From assembly GCF_029867415.1 (NCBI RefSeq), contig NC_081183.1, positions 114,675,061-114,739,060 of the forward strand: a DNA stretch of 64,000 bases. Direction: 5' to 3'. The position numbers were made by a program, and so were the translations under genes. The DNA is from Vicia villosa (Eukaryota; Streptophyta; Magnoliopsida; Fabales; Fabaceae). The notes beneath the pieces were generated by a model that had not been told where the DNA came from, made no database searches, and saw only the letters and a list, made by a program, of their open reading frames with translations. This document shows positions 11,585 to 23,000 of the stretch, one piece after another; within the stretch, counting starts at the first letter, position 1, and the number at the start of each line of letters is the position of its first letter.

Positions 11585-11998
11585 GGGGGGCTATCAGAGC
11601 GCTTTTTCTGGAAAAAGCGCTCTTAAAGCCCACCCTATAAGAGCGCTTTTACAAAAGCGCTTTAGTATGTTGCGTTTTTTTTTTATTTTTTACTCTCACA
11701 GGGGGGCCTATCACAGCGCTTTTCTGGAAAAAGCGCACTTAAAGGGGGGCCTACCAGAGCGCTTTTTCCTGAAAAGCGCTCTTAAAGGGGGGCCTACCAG
11801 AGCGCTTTTTCCTGAAAAGCGCTCTTAAAGGGGGGCCTACAAGAGCGCTTTTTCCAGAAAAGCGCTCTTATAGGGGGGGCCTACCAGAGCGCTTTTAAAA
11901 GCGCTTTCGTAGCCTATGCCAGCGCTGGCTTTGGCCGCGCTTTAAAGCGCTGTTAAAGGCCAAAAAAAGCGCTTTTAAAAGCCTTGCGCGTTGTAGTG
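11585..11998. mobile_element. CACTA element right terminus (CACTA-A)
   Basis: The segment consists of subterminal palindromic repeats. AGAGCGCTTTTT...AAAAAGCGCTCT units with TAAAGGGGGGCCTACC linkers recur about every 43 bp, and it ends in TTGTAGTG (11991-11998), the inverse of a CACTACAA terminus. Directly after it, SIRE-1 gag resumes with TGCC, where SIRE-2 has AGTGCC, so TGC could be the 3-bp target duplication. The other end of the element lies left of the window, and the Ogre derivative has inserted inside it. The short ORF at 11505-11828 is an artefact of the repeats. Confidence 0.8.
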
Positions 11999-11999
11999 T

Positions 12000-13274
12000 G
12001 CCCTGAGGAGTCATGAGATTGAACTTGACACAAATGAACCTCAGAAGAAAGGTAAGTCTATTGCATTAAAATCTAATTTTAAAAAATGCACTAACGCTTT
12101 TCAGGCTTAAGAAGAAGATTCTGAAGAATCAGAATCAGAAGAAGAAGAAGATGAACTGTCCATGATTTCCAGAAGAGTCAATCAACTCTGGAAAAGCAAG
12201 CAAAGGAGGTTCAGGAGCTTCAAAAGCTCAAAGAAGCCTGAAAGAGGAGAATCTTCTGGAGGCAGAAGAAATGACAAGAAAAAGGTCGTGTGCTATGAAT
12301 GCAATGAGCCAGGACACTTCAAAAGTGAGTGCCCAAAACTTCAGAAGGAAAATCCCAAGAAGAAATTTCATAAGAAGAAAGGTCTTATGGCAACATGGGA
12401 TGATTCAGAATCAGAATCAGACTCTGAAGATGAGCAGGAAAATCTGGCACTAATGGTCACAATGGATGACGGATCAGAATCTACATCAGAATCAGATTCT
12501 GAAGAGGTATTTTCTGAACTATCTAGAGAAGAGTTAGTTTCCAGTCTAACAGAACTTCTGGAACTCAAGTCTCAGATTAGCATCAAATACAAGAAGCTGA
12601 AAAAGCTATTTGAATTTGAAACTAAGAAGCTTGAAGTGGAGAATTCTGAACTGAAGGAAAAAGTTTTAAATTTATCCAAAAATACTGGATCTCCTTCTGT
12701 CTCTGAAAAATCTACTCCAAGTCTGAACAATATTCTGAAAGAATATGACTTAAGTTTCAGAAAGTTTTTATCTAGAAGTATTGGCAGAAGTCAACTTGCT
12801 TCTATGATATATGCTGTGTCAGGAAACAAAAGAGCTGGCATTGGTTATGAGGGTGAAATCCCATACAAGCTTGAATTTGTGGATGATATGAAAATATCAT
12901 ACAAGCCTCTGTATAACCAATTTAAATTTGGCCACTCCCATGATATTAGGCACACATCACATGCTCAAAGCTTTCACATAACGCACACCAAGAAGCATGT
13001 GACAAAACCTAAGAAATATCATGGAACTCAGAGCATAAACTATCATTCTGTTCCTCCTATTTCATATAATGCTAAACCCAAGTTCAATCAGAACTTGAGG
13101 AAAACTAACAAGAAAGGACCCAAGAAGATGTGGGTACCTAAGGAAAAGATTATTCCTATTGCAGATATCCTTGGCTACAAAGAAGGAAAAGCACAACATG
13201 TCATGGTACCTGGACTCTGGGTGCTCGCGACACATGACGGGAAAAAGGTCTACATTCCAAGACCTGGTGCTTAA
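12000..13274 (+). pseudogene. gag: SIRE-1 gag, truncated C-terminal part
   Basis: Capsid/nucleocapsid protein of the copia element. The reading frame resumes right after the CACTA end and hits a premature TAA at 12108-12110, where SIRE-2 has an AGA codon. It is then open from 12111 to 13274; the first Met after the stop is at 12162. It keeps one CCHC zinc knuckle (CYECNEPGHFKSEC), an acidic Ser/Glu-rich stretch and a Lys/Glu-rich region with coiled-coil potential. The last 116 nt overlap the start of pol in the +1 frame. Loss of the N-terminal half plus the stop make it non-functional. Confidence 0.85.
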
Positions 13275-16200
13275 ACCAGGTGGAGAAGTCAAGTTTGGAG
13301 GAGATCAGAAGGGAAAAATTATTGGCTCAGGAACTATAAAGTCTGGTAACTCTCCTTCTATTTCTAATGTTCTTCTAGTAGATGGATTAGCTCATAACTT
13401 ATTGTCCATAAGTCAATTAAGTGAAAATGGTTATGACATAATCTTTAATCAAAAGTCTTGCAAGGCTGTAAGTCAGAAGGATGGCTCAATCCTATTTACA
13501 GGTAAGAGAAAGAACAACATTTATAAGACAGATCTTCAGGATCTTAAGAATCAGAAGGTGACTTGTCTTATGTCTGTTTCTGAAGAGAAATGGGTCTGGC
13601 ACAGAAGATTAGGACATGCTAGTTTGAGAAAGATTTCTCAGATTAACAAACTAAATCTTGTCAGAGGACTCCCTAATCTGAAATACAAATCAGATGCTCT
13701 TTGTGAAGCATGTCAGAAGGGCAAGTTCTCCAAACCTGCATTCAAGTCTAAGAATGTTGTCTCTTCCTCAAGGCCGTTAGAACTTTTGCACATTGATCTG
13801 TTTGGCCCAGTCAAAACAGCATCTGTCAAAGGGAAGAAATATGGATTAGTCATCGTTGATGATTATAGCCACTGGACATGGGTAAAGTTCTTGAAACACA
13901 AGGATGAGTCTCATTCAGTGTTCTTTGAATTCTGCACTCAGACCCAAACTGAGAAGGAGTGTAAAATCATAAAGGTCAGAAGTGATCATGGTGGTGAATT
14001 TGAGAACAAATTCTTTGAGGAGTTCTTCAAAGAAAATGGTATTGCCCATGATTTCTCTTGTCCTAGAACTCCACAACAAAATGGAGTTGTAGAACGAAAG
14101 AATAGGACTCTACAAGAAATGGCCAGAACCATGATCACCGAAACCAATATGGCTAAGCACTTCTGGGCAGAAGCAATAAATACTGCATGTTATATTCAGA
14201 ATAGAATCTCTATAAGACCTATTCTAAATAAGACTCCGTATGAATTGTGGAAGAACAGAAAGCCCAACATTTCATATTTTCATCCTTTTGGATGTGTTTG
14301 TTTTATTCTGAACACTAAAGATCATCTTGGTAAGTTTGATTCTAAGGCACAAAAGTGTTTCCTTCTTGGATATTCTGAACGCTCTAAAGGCTACAGAGTA
14401 TACAATACTGAAACATTGGTTGTAGAAGAATCAATCAATATCAGGTTTGATGATAAGCTTGGTCTTGAAAAGTCAAAGCAGTTTGAAAATTTTGCAAATA
14501 TTGATATTGATATCTCAGAAGTTGAAAAACCAAGAAGAAAAGTTTCAGAAGCTGAAAACCAAAGCAGCAAAGAATCAGAAGATCAAGTTGCTGCATCCTT
14601 GGAAAATCTGAGAATTTCTGAAGAACCAACTATCAGAAGATCATCTAGACTCACATCTGCTCACTCAGAAGATGTCATTATTGGAAAGAAAGATGATCCT
14701 ATCAGAACAAGAGCATTCCTCAAGAACAATGCTGAATGTCAATTAGGTCTGGTTTCTCTGATCGAGCCAACTTCTGTTGATCAAGCTCTAGAAGATACAG
14801 ACTGGATAATTGCCATGCAAGAAGAGTTAAATCAGTTTACAAGGAATGATGTTTGGGATCTTGTTCCAAGACCTAAAGGATTCAATATTATAGGAACAAA
14901 ATGGGTTTTCAGAAACAAGCTGAGTGAGAAAGGTGAAGTGGTAAGAAACAAAGCCAGACTGGTGGCTCAGGGTTATAGTCAGCAAGAAGGGATTGACTAT
15001 ACAGAAACCTTTGCACCAGTGGCCAGGTTAGAATCTATTCGTCTATTAATTTCTTTTGCCACTCAACACACCATCACTCTTTATCAGATGGATGTTAAGA
15101 GTGCCTTCTTAAATGGTTACATAGATGAAGAAGTTTATGTCCATCAACCTCCTGGTTTTGAAGACTCCATGTCTCCAAATCATGTTTTTAAATTAAAGAA
15201 ATCATTATACGGATTGAAACAAGCTCCTAGAGCTTGGTATGAACGTTTGAGTTCTTTCCTTCTGGAAAATGGTTTCACTAGAGGAAAAGTGGACACTACT
15301 CTCTTCTGTAAAACATTTAAAAAGGATATTTTAATTTGTCAAATATATGTTGATGATATTATCTTTGGAACATCTAATGCTACACTTGGAAAGGAGTTTG
15401 CTGAGTCTATGCAGGCTGAGTTTGAGATGAGCATGATGGGTGAACTCAAGTATTTCCTTGGGATTCAAATTAATCAAACATCAGAAGGAACGTATGTTCA
15501 TCAAACCAAGTATGTGAAAGAACTTCTGAAGAAGTTTAATCTTTCTGACTGCAAAGAAGCCAAAACTCCTATGCATCCAACATGCATACTAGGTAAGGAT
15601 GAGGTAAGTAAGAAGGTAGATCAGAAGTTGTACAGAGGTATGATTGGATCTCTTCTATATTTAACTGCTTCTAGACCTGACATTCTGTTTAGTGTTTGTT
15701 TGTGTGCTAGATTCCAATCAGATCCTAGAGAATCTCACTTAACTGCTGTTAAGAGAATTCTAAGGTATTTGAAAGGTACTACTAATGTTGGTTTAGTCTA
15801 CAGAATATCTGAAGAATACAACTTAGTAGGATTCTGTGATGCTGACTATGCTGGAGATAGAATTGAAAGGAAGAGTACTTCTGGAAGTTGTCAATTTCTT
15901 GGAAGTCACCTAATCTCCTGGTACAGCAAGAAGCAAGCAACCATTGCTCTTTCAACAACAGAAGCAGAATATGTTGCTGCTGCTGGTTGTAGCACACAAA
16001 TGCTCTGGATGAAAAGTCAGTTAGAAGATTATCAAATAATTGAGAATAACATTCCTATCTTCTGTGATAATACTTCTGCTATATGTTTATCTAAGAATCC
16101 TATCTTACATTCAAAAGCTAAACACATTGAGATTAAACATCATTTCATAAGGGACTATGTTCAGAAGGGTGTTTTATCTTTAAACTTTGTGGATACAGAC

Positions 16201-16293
16201 CATCAGTGGGCTGATATCTTTACAAAACCCCTGGCTGAAGATAGGTTTAAGTTCATTCTGAAGAATATCAGTATGGATTTATGCCCAGAATGA
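13159..16293 (+). CDS. pol: SIRE-1 copia pol polyprotein (PR-INT-RT-RNase H)
   Basis: An open frame of 1044 codons carries copia domains in the usual order. The protease has the active-site motif WYLDSGCSRHM (Asp19). The integrase has a zinc-binding H148, H153, C182, C185 and a catalytic triad Asp203, Asp266 and Glu302 with the expected 35-residue gap. The reverse transcriptase has YVDD at 720-723. RNase H has Asp884, Glu927 and Asp960, and the protein ends ISMDLCPE. The Met at 13159 is simply the first in frame; natural translation probably enters from gag, because the frame is open upstream to 13099. No break is visible, but the element as a whole is disrupted upstream. It is about as long as SIRE-2 pol, and the two look more than 90% identical. 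Confidence 0.93.
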   Translation: MQISLATKKEKHNMSWYLDSGCSRHMTGKRSTFQDLVLKPGGEVKFGGDQKGKIIGSGTIKSGNSPSISNVLLVDGLAHNLLSISQLSENGYDIIFNQKSCKAVSQKDGSILFTGKRKNNIYKTDLQDLKNQKVTCLMSVSEEKWVWHRRLGHASLRKISQINKLNLVRGLPNLKYKSDALCEACQKGKFSKPAFKSKNVVSSSRPLELLHIDLFGPVKTASVKGKKYGLVIVDDYSHWTWVKFLKHKDESHSVFFEFCTQTQTEKECKIIKVRSDHGGEFENKFFEEFFKENGIAHDFSCPRTPQQNGVVERKNRTLQEMARTMITETNMAKHFWAEAINTACYIQNRISIRPILNKTPYELWKNRKPNISYFHPFGCVCFILNTKDHLGKFDSKAQKCFLLGYSERSKGYRVYNTETLVVEESINIRFDDKLGLEKSKQFENFANIDIDISEVEKPRRKVSEAENQSSKESEDQVAASLENLRISEEPTIRRSSRLTSAHSEDVIIGKKDDPIRTRAFLKNNAECQLGLVSLIEPTSVDQALEDTDWIIAMQEELNQFTRNDVWDLVPRPKGFNIIGTKWVFRNKLSEKGEVVRNKARLVAQGYSQQEGIDYTETFAPVARLESIRLLISFATQHTITLYQMDVKSAFLNGYIDEEVYVHQPPGFEDSMSPNHVFKLKKSLYGLKQAPRAWYERLSSFLLENGFTRGKVDTTLFCKTFKKDILICQIYVDDIIFGTSNATLGKEFAESMQAEFEMSMMGELKYFLGIQINQTSEGTYVHQTKYVKELLKKFNLSDCKEAKTPMHPTCILGKDEVSKKVDQKLYRGMIGSLLYLTASRPDILFSVCLCARFQSDPRESHLTAVKRILRYLKGTTNVGLVYRISEEYNLVGFCDADYAGDRIERKSTSGSCQFLGSHLISWYSKKQATIALSTTEAEYVAAAGCSTQMLWMKSQLEDYQIIENNIPIFCDNTSAICLSKNPILHSKAKHIEIKHHFIRDYVQKGVLSLNFVDTDHQWADIFTKPLAEDRFKFILKNISMDLCPE

Positions 16294-16760
16294 GAAGATG
16301 AGAAAATCTTATGTATGGCTATCTTCTGAAATGAGATTGGATTAATGTTTTATAAGAAGTTCTGATCTTAAATCAATTAGAAGTAGTGACTCGTTTATTA
16401 CTAACGTTTCATTGTCTAAAGTTGATTCAGAATATCTTTTAAAGTAAATACAGCTGTATCTAGCTTTCCAGATGGTAACACGTGTCTACCCTATTTGGAC
16501 AAGCATGCGTGCAGTTGAGGAGGCGCCTTTCCTAGGTAACTGTTCTATCACTTCATTTGTCATAGTTTCTCTCTCCTCGTGTCACGTAACATTAAATGCT
16601 ATTCATCATTTCAGTTTATTTTTTTTTCTTTTATATTCTTCAAACGCTTCTTTTCCCTCTTATATTTCTCTTTCTTGCATTCAGTTTCCTTTTTTGCTAT
16701 CTCTCTCTCTTTGCATTCATATCATAATCCCTAGCGGTTCTCACTATCTGCAAAGTCACC
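16294..16760 (+). other. SIRE-1 spacer between pol and post-pol ORF
   Basis: Non-coding and pyrimidine-rich (TTTTTTTTCTTTTATATTC and similar). It aligns by eye with 52706-53100 of SIRE-2, including ATTAAATGCTATTCATCATT and TTCTTCAAACG. No start or splice signal can be assigned with confidence. A short frame at 16472-16798 has no recognisable content. Confidence 0.6.
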
Positions 16761-17711
16761 ATGAATCCTTCGTCAAGCTCACCAAATCAAGAAACTGACC
16801 GCAAACAAAATAGAATGGCATCTGATGAACCTGAAAACAAACCAAAAAGGGTAAGGATCACCTACGATCCTCTCAAGGTGAATCCTTTTGAAGCTATGAT
16901 GTCTGGAAACTACTCTAGACGTGTGTATCAACCCCTTGAAGGTATCCCTGAATCACCTCCCTCTTTACAGACCTCCACCACCTCTTCTTTTTCTTTCACC
17001 TCTCTGGAACCACCATCTTCACCATCTGATATCCTTTCTCCCTCTACCCATCTCACAGATATCTCCTCACCGCTCTCACACCCTTTTCCTACCAGAACAC
17101 CTAACCCCTACAGTTTTGTGTTTCCTGACTCCAGATTCACAGTCAACCCTCCTACACCTACCACTCATGCTTATCTAGAGCTTTTACACTCAGATGTAAA
17201 TAGCTGGTTGGAGATTCTGGGTGCTGCTCACCTTAATCATCTGGATGAGTACGCTACCTGCAACCTCTGGGACACCTTTCTCCAGGATTTTCTGGTTAGG
17301 GCTACGGATGTCCAGAGAAGGATCATGACTGAAGCACCTGGTGCTCGTGGTCTTCTCTTGGAAGTTGGTGAAAGCAGCTATCACCATCTAATCAGGAACA
17401 GAAGAGTTCTTGAAGAGAGGATACCTGCAGATGAGATGGAAGAAGGAAACCCCTGCAGAGACATTGTGGTATGGAGACCAAGGTTTCTAGTGCTGACTGG
17501 AGATTTTCAATGGCTGTTCAATTGGTTCAGAATGAACCCTTCTGAAAGCGCTCCTCACATGGTCTTTCCAGAAGTGGTTTATCCTGCAGAAGTTGCTGGT
17601 CCAATTCTTCCAACAAACCTTGCAGCTATTCTTCAGGCATTGGAAGTTGGAGCTTCTGTGTTTCCCGAGCCAGAATATGCTGAGGCTGAAGACCTTCCAG
17701 AAGATCACTGA
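16761..17711 (+). CDS. Post-pol ORF of SIRE-1, function unknown
   Basis: A 316-codon ORF begins about 470 bp after pol, in the position where sireviruses carry an extra, sometimes env-like, ORF. The N-terminal third is rich in Ser, Pro and Thr with a basic patch (KPKRVRITYDP). The rest looks like a folded acidic domain with Trp-rich motifs (LLHSDVNSWLEILG, VVWRPRFLVL, FQWLFNWFRMN). I see no signal peptide, transmembrane segment or zinc knuckle, so an envelope role is not supported. SIRE-2 has no similar ORF at the same site. I do not recognise the protein. Confidence 0.7.
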   Translation: MNPSSSSPNQETDRKQNRMASDEPENKPKRVRITYDPLKVNPFEAMMSGNYSRRVYQPLEGIPESPPSLQTSTTSSFSFTSLEPPSSPSDILSPSTHLTDISSPLSHPFPTRTPNPYSFVFPDSRFTVNPPTPTTHAYLELLHSDVNSWLEILGAAHLNHLDEYATCNLWDTFLQDFLVRATDVQRRIMTEAPGARGLLLEVGESSYHHLIRNRRVLEERIPADEMEEGNPCRDIVVWRPRFLVLTGDFQWLFNWFRMNPSESAPHMVFPEVVYPAEVAGPILPTNLAAILQALEVGASVFPEPEYAEAEDLPEDH

Positions 17712-18914
17712 CCGGATTCATGACATACTGGCGCAGATTTTGTCTAGGCTAGGGTCTTAGTCTTTGGTCTTTGTAGTTTTCTTTGGTTGCTGCATCTGCT
17801 TATTCAACATACTTCTTTTGTAATTCTGTTGGTTTAATCAATGAAAAGCTTTTTCTGCATAACTCTTGTACTTCTGCTTATTTTATCAATGACTATTTGT
17901 TTCTCTTTCCATTTGTCCTGTGGTTACATCTGAATCTTTTACATCCTTTTTGATGTTATGACAAAAAGGAGGAGAAATAGTGATAAATGATTTGATTTAT
18001 ATTAGCAGTTGCTGGGAAGAAAGCCCCCACATTACAAACAGAAGCTGCAAGCTTCATATGTTTCTAAGTTGTTTTGCAGGATTGAAAGCTCAACATTAAA
18101 AGCAAAATCATGAGGAATCGCAAATTCTGTAAAAGGAATATGCTCATGGAAACTGAAGCAAGCTGAGTGCTATGAAGCTTCAGAATCAGAAGCAGGAAGA
18201 AAGAAGTGTGATGATATTCTGATAGAATATGCATTAACTTATTTTCTGTCCTTAACATGTTCTGATAATCCTATATCTTATCATATATAATCTGATGCAT
18301 TGTGTATGTTCTGATATATATATGTGATAAGTTATGATTTATTCATGCTACAACTTTTGTTGTGGAGTTTGTTCTGTAACATTTCAGAATGTAGAAGATG
18401 CTCTAAAGATGCTCAAGTACATTCAACAATGTTCTGATACAATCTAGCATGGAATAATTCAAGAAGAAATTCAAGCTCTGAAGCTGTCCGCTGGAAGCAA
18501 AAATCAGAAGCTGTGAATGTTCCGAAGATCAAAGAAATTCAAGTTCTGAAGCTGTCCGATGGAAGCAGGAATCAGAAGCTGTGAATGTTCTGAGGATCTA
18601 AAGAAATTCAATGTTCTGAAGCTGTCCTATGGAAGCAGAAATCAGAAGCAGTGAATGTTCTGAAGTTCAAGAATATGTGAACGTCTCTACTGAAATACTC
18701 AGGGAAGTCTTTTATTTATAAAGTTCTTCTAGTATTAATTTCAGGGGGAGATTATTCATCTCAGGGGGAGATTGTTCATCTCAGGGGGAGACACATTCAC
18801 ATTATGTTTATATGCTTATGCTATAACTGTGTAATTGTCTTTTGCCGTCTGTTATTCTGATTGCAAATTCATATCATTTATATATGTTTTTGTCATCATC
18901 AAAAAGGGGGAGAT
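17712..18914 (+). other. SIRE-1 3' untranslated region with tandem repeats and purine tracts
   Basis: The region contains an early purine tract (about 17962-17977) and about three tandem units of roughly 65 bp around GAAGCTGTCC...GAAGCAG...AATCAGAAGC (18474-18670). Three CAGGGGGAGA tracts follow (about 18742-18792), then the LTR-proximal tract AAAAAGGGGGAGAT (18901-18914). Multiple purine tracts before the 3' LTR are a known sirevirus trait. SIRE-2 has the same order at 53404-54849. Confidence 0.8.
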
Positions 18915-20075
18915 TGTTAGAACAAGAATTGTTCTGATCAATAATCTTAGTTTTGATGATAACAATGTATATGAATTTTGCTCAAGATAATGTGGTACTC
19001 TAATCCTATGCAATTTCCTTTTCAAGAAATATATAAAGAGTATGCACAAATCAGCGCTAAGAAGCTTTGACTCAGAAGGTTCAGTATGCAACTTCAGCAC
19101 ATGGTCTGGCAAGACATCAGAAGATGGTCAAGCAGAATCAGAACTGGTCTATTAGAAGCATCAGAAGAACTTGAGTTCAGAAGCAGAAGCACTGAAGTCA
19201 TGGAATCACGCTCAGAAGCATATCAAGATCAGAAGATCAGAAGATGCTCTGCACCAAGCTGTTTGTACTCTGATGATATTCAACGTAGTATTTACAAAGA
19301 ACAAATCAGAATCAAGTACTAGATGGCAAGCTACGCTGACTGACAAAAGGAACGTTAGAAGCTATTAACTGCAACGTCAGTAGTCACAGCAAATGCAAGG
19401 CTCGAGGTAGTTGACAAAAGAGTGAAACATTAAATGCAATGCTGTACGGAATACGCAAAGCATTAAATGCTCCCAACGGTCATCTTCTCAAAACGCCTAT
19501 AAATATGAAGTTCTGATGAGAAGCAAGGTTACGAATTTTGGACGCACTTTGAACGACTTCTGAACTATCTCTGATACTATCTTGCTGTTCATTTCAAAAG
19601 CTATCAAACTTCATCTTCAACCTCACTACATTACTGTTGTAATACTTTAGTGAGTCTAAGCTTAAATCTGTAAGAGAAATATCACAGTTTGTGATTATCG
19701 CTTTTAAGAAGCAATTGTAATACTCTTAGAATTTGTTTACATTAAATTGTAAAGGACTAGAGTGATCGGGTTGTGATCAGTATACTCTAGAGAAGTCTTA
19801 GAAGGTCTCTAAGCAGTTGTTCCTAGAGTGATCAAGTTGTGATCAGAAGACTCTAGAAGACTTAGAAGTTGTCTAAGTGTAAAACCATTGTAATCTCGTG
19901 TGATTAGTGGATTAAATCCTCAGTTGAGGTAAATCACCTTGTATAGGGTGGACTGGAGTAGTTTAGTTAACAACGAACCAGGATAAAAATACTTGTGCAA
20001 ATTATTCTTATCTTACGAGTTTTTGAAACTACACTTATTCAAACCCCCCCTTTCTAAGTGTTTTTCTATCCTTCA
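18915..20075 (+). mobile_element. SIRE-1 3' LTR (1161 bp)
   Basis: The LTR starts TGTTAGAACAAG directly after the purine tract and ends ...CTATCCTTCA. A TATA box TATAAATA lies at 19498-19505. Near the 3' end are two hairpin units with arms CTAGAGT/ACTCTAG and inner TGATC/GATCA (about 19757-19790 and 19824-19857). The sequence is clearly related to, but diverged from, the SIRE-2 LTRs. The flanking CTTAC (20076-20080) may be one copy of the target duplication. Confidence 0.9.
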
Positions 20076-23000
20076 CTTACTACACTCATTCTCCATCTAA
20101 AACTCACCATAAACCCTACTCAAATTTTCCTAGCTCGAGATACCTCACTCTTCATTCACCATTTTCTTCATTCAAGATTCTAACACAAAATTTTGTTACA
20201 AGATATAACAAACTTTGAGCCACCCTCACACTCTCTAACTACCTCCAATAAACATATAAAAGCTTCTCTCACCCTCATAACAGATTCAGTTAGAGGATTT
20301 CACCATGTTCAAATTCAATTTTCTCCCATCTCTCTCCAAAAATCAATGATCGATTTCTTCGTTTCTCTCATCTTTTACAATTCCTTTTATCGAATATCCA
20401 TGTCCATGATTCAATGAAGCTTATTTATGCATCATATCTCATCTAGAAGAATTGATTGAGGAGTTGTGGCTAGTTTCAAGATCAACAAAGCTTTCATCTA
20501 CTATCTATGAACCTCAGTGAAGCTTAATGCATCTTTTGGTGGCTTGATAGCAAGGTTTTAAGGGACAACAGAGCCTATCGGTTAGGTATCACTGAATTCC
20601 TTTCTTTCTATCATTTTATGCATCATCTTTAGCTGGTTCTTGATGTTAAGGTTCACATTTGGACATGAGCTGAAGCACTACCTCCTGTAGGCTTTGATTG
20701 TGCATTATTGATCATGAATGTCATGATTTTAGTTTGTAAAGGTTTGCTTTCGTGGATTTATTTCTTGGTGATAGAGAAAGAGTTGGGGGAAAAGTAAGGT
20801 CTTATTTGAATTCAAAAGGGGAAATTAAGGGGGGAGGCTAGCATGTTTTAGTTTTCATTTCAGGAACATGCACTGTCAGCTCAGGCACGACGACGCTGCT
20901 TGGTTGAGAAGATGAAGGCCAAGTCTCAGTTGGCGCCAATATTTTGAATTTGAATGAATTGAAGTGTTGTGCTGCCATTGGTCCACGCGCATAAGTGGTT
21001 TGCCATGTCCATTTGATTTTTTAGTTAATTGTTTTAATTCAGATTAATTGGTTATTAGATTAAAATGAGATTGGGCCTGAGGCACTTCATTTCGGCACCC
21101 CAACTTTCTGAGTCCGCTTGCATGTTGTATTAAATTTAGTTCATCTCTATTTTTTGGGCTACACCCCTTTACAATATCAATACAATGTTTTCCTTCTATT
21201 AATTTTTTCTTCAAAACTTAATTTCTTTGCAAATAAAAAATAATAAAATAATTCTTAAATGCTTTTATGTTTCCTCTTATTTTCCATGTTTTTATTTTAT
21301 TTTATTTTCATTTATTTTGGATTGGATAAGTGCATTTTGTCAAGTGAATGATTTGTGATTGATACAATTTTGTGATTCTTAATTGAAGCTTTGTTTAAAA
21401 CCTTTTTGAACCAATTTTCTTTCCATGTTTGGATACCTCATTTAAGAGATATTTCATGTAGGTTTGGTATAAAATATGTGAATATTTGATGCTTTGTTTA
21501 GATGATTTTCTTGAGATACTAGCTGACATTTTTGATGTTTTATGACTTGTGTTTGTGCAACATTTGGAATGCACTTGTGCTACACTTTTGGGATAATTTT
21601 TTTGACTTATAAGGTTGATATTTTCCATGTTTAGATGACCTAAGATCTTGATGCTTGGATCATTTTTCATGCCTTCAAGTGAAATTTTTGTGGTGTCTAT
21701 TATTGATGTATGTCTTTGTCTTGATAAATACTTGTGGACTTTGTTTGACACTTTGTTTGCATCTTTTTGTGGCCAATCTTTTGGCCAATCCTTGGATGCT
21801 TTGATCAACATTACACCATGTTCTAAGTGAATCAATTTGTGTGTTGGTGGTTGATGATTATTTAATTGTTGACTAATTTTTTTATCATTGTTTTCTTCAA
21901 AACTTATCCTTGTTTGGGAGCCATGTTTGGAGTGAAATTCTATGTCAAGTTGCTTCCATATCTCAATTCATTCATCTTACTTTTTGAAACTTATTTTCAT
22001 GTTAATTTTGATGCTTTGATGATGATTTAATACTTGGTTTATTGTGCATTCTTTGGATTGATTGTCTAGTACTTGTAAGTCTAATGTCCAATCCATGGAA
22101 GCATGACCCTTAGGGATGTGAATGATGCTTAGGTAGTTACCCTGTGACCTATTACTCTCATGTTTGAGACTTCCCTTTGTGTCAAGTTTGATAACATGAT
22201 AATGATTGGATGCATGATAAGTTTTCTTCACTTGTTGAAATGTTTTGGGTTGAATCTTGTGCATATGATAACTTGAACTCCTTTAAGTTAAATGTTGGGA
22301 CTTTTCTGTGATGATTAGGTTATAGGTAGTTACCTTTAACTTTAAATATTTGAAATGATGATTGATAATAGGAAAGAATAGAATTTAATGCATGCTTAGG
22401 TTCACAATTGATATTGTTCATTTCACTTTCCTTTGAAGACATGTTGTATTGTTGAACTTTGTCTAAATGTTTTGGTACCTTGCTTTGTCAAGTATGGTGA
22501 CTCTAGGGTCTTGTTTGTCTTAGCTTCTTATCTTGCCATGTTTAGTTTTTCTTTTAAGAACCTGTATGATGAATTCTATCTTAATACCATGTATTGAGAA
22601 TATGCTTAGATACTTAGGTGGTCACTTAGAAGTAAGCTTGATGCTTTATTTGCCTAAATACATGGTTAAGTGTTTGGTGTTTGTCTTGCGTTTTGTTATA
22701 TTGAAGTTATGGTTGTGTGAATCATACTTGACAAAGTTTGATTTATTCTGAGTCTTAGTTAAGTACTTAAGATACATATTAGTCTTTACCTTTAATGCTT
22801 GAAGTTTTTATTTGCTTTGAGTCTTAATTAGTTAAGTTTGACTTACCTTGACTCTTGGTTACGGACTCAAAGGGGGATGGGTACTTACCTTTAAGATATT
22901 GATTATTATCTAGTCTTGAGCCTTGCTAATTATTTTAGGTTTATTTTGGGATTGTTATCTCTTATGTAATTGTTGTGTACCCCTAGAGGCTTTGTTAAGT

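Larger units (their letters stand above)
11999..20075 (+). mobile_element. SIRE/Maximus-type copia element SIRE-1, 5' part missing
   Basis: This is the right portion of a Ty1-copia element: C-terminal gag, complete pol, a post-pol ORF, a long 3' untranslated region with several purine tracts, and a 3' LTR. The 5' LTR and N-terminal gag were separated by the CACTA/Ogre insertion at 11998 and lie outside the window. SIRE-2 (46468-56060) is a close relative that shows the uninterrupted order. The long 3' region with repeated CAGGGGGAGA tracts and an extra ORF after pol is typical of sireviruses. Confidence 0.9.

Noticed and set aside
11505..11828. 107-codon ORF
   Set aside because: It spans the Ogre LTR end and the CACTA palindromic repeats; its repetitive peptide is a by-product of those repeats.
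16761..17711. Envelope-like protein
   Set aside because: The position fits a sirevirus env-like ORF, but I see no signal peptide, transmembrane helix or clear coiled coil, so the function is left unknown.
21395..21835. 146-codon minus-strand ORF
   Set aside because: It lies in the T-rich body of an LTR, has no recognisable domain and is low in complexity.
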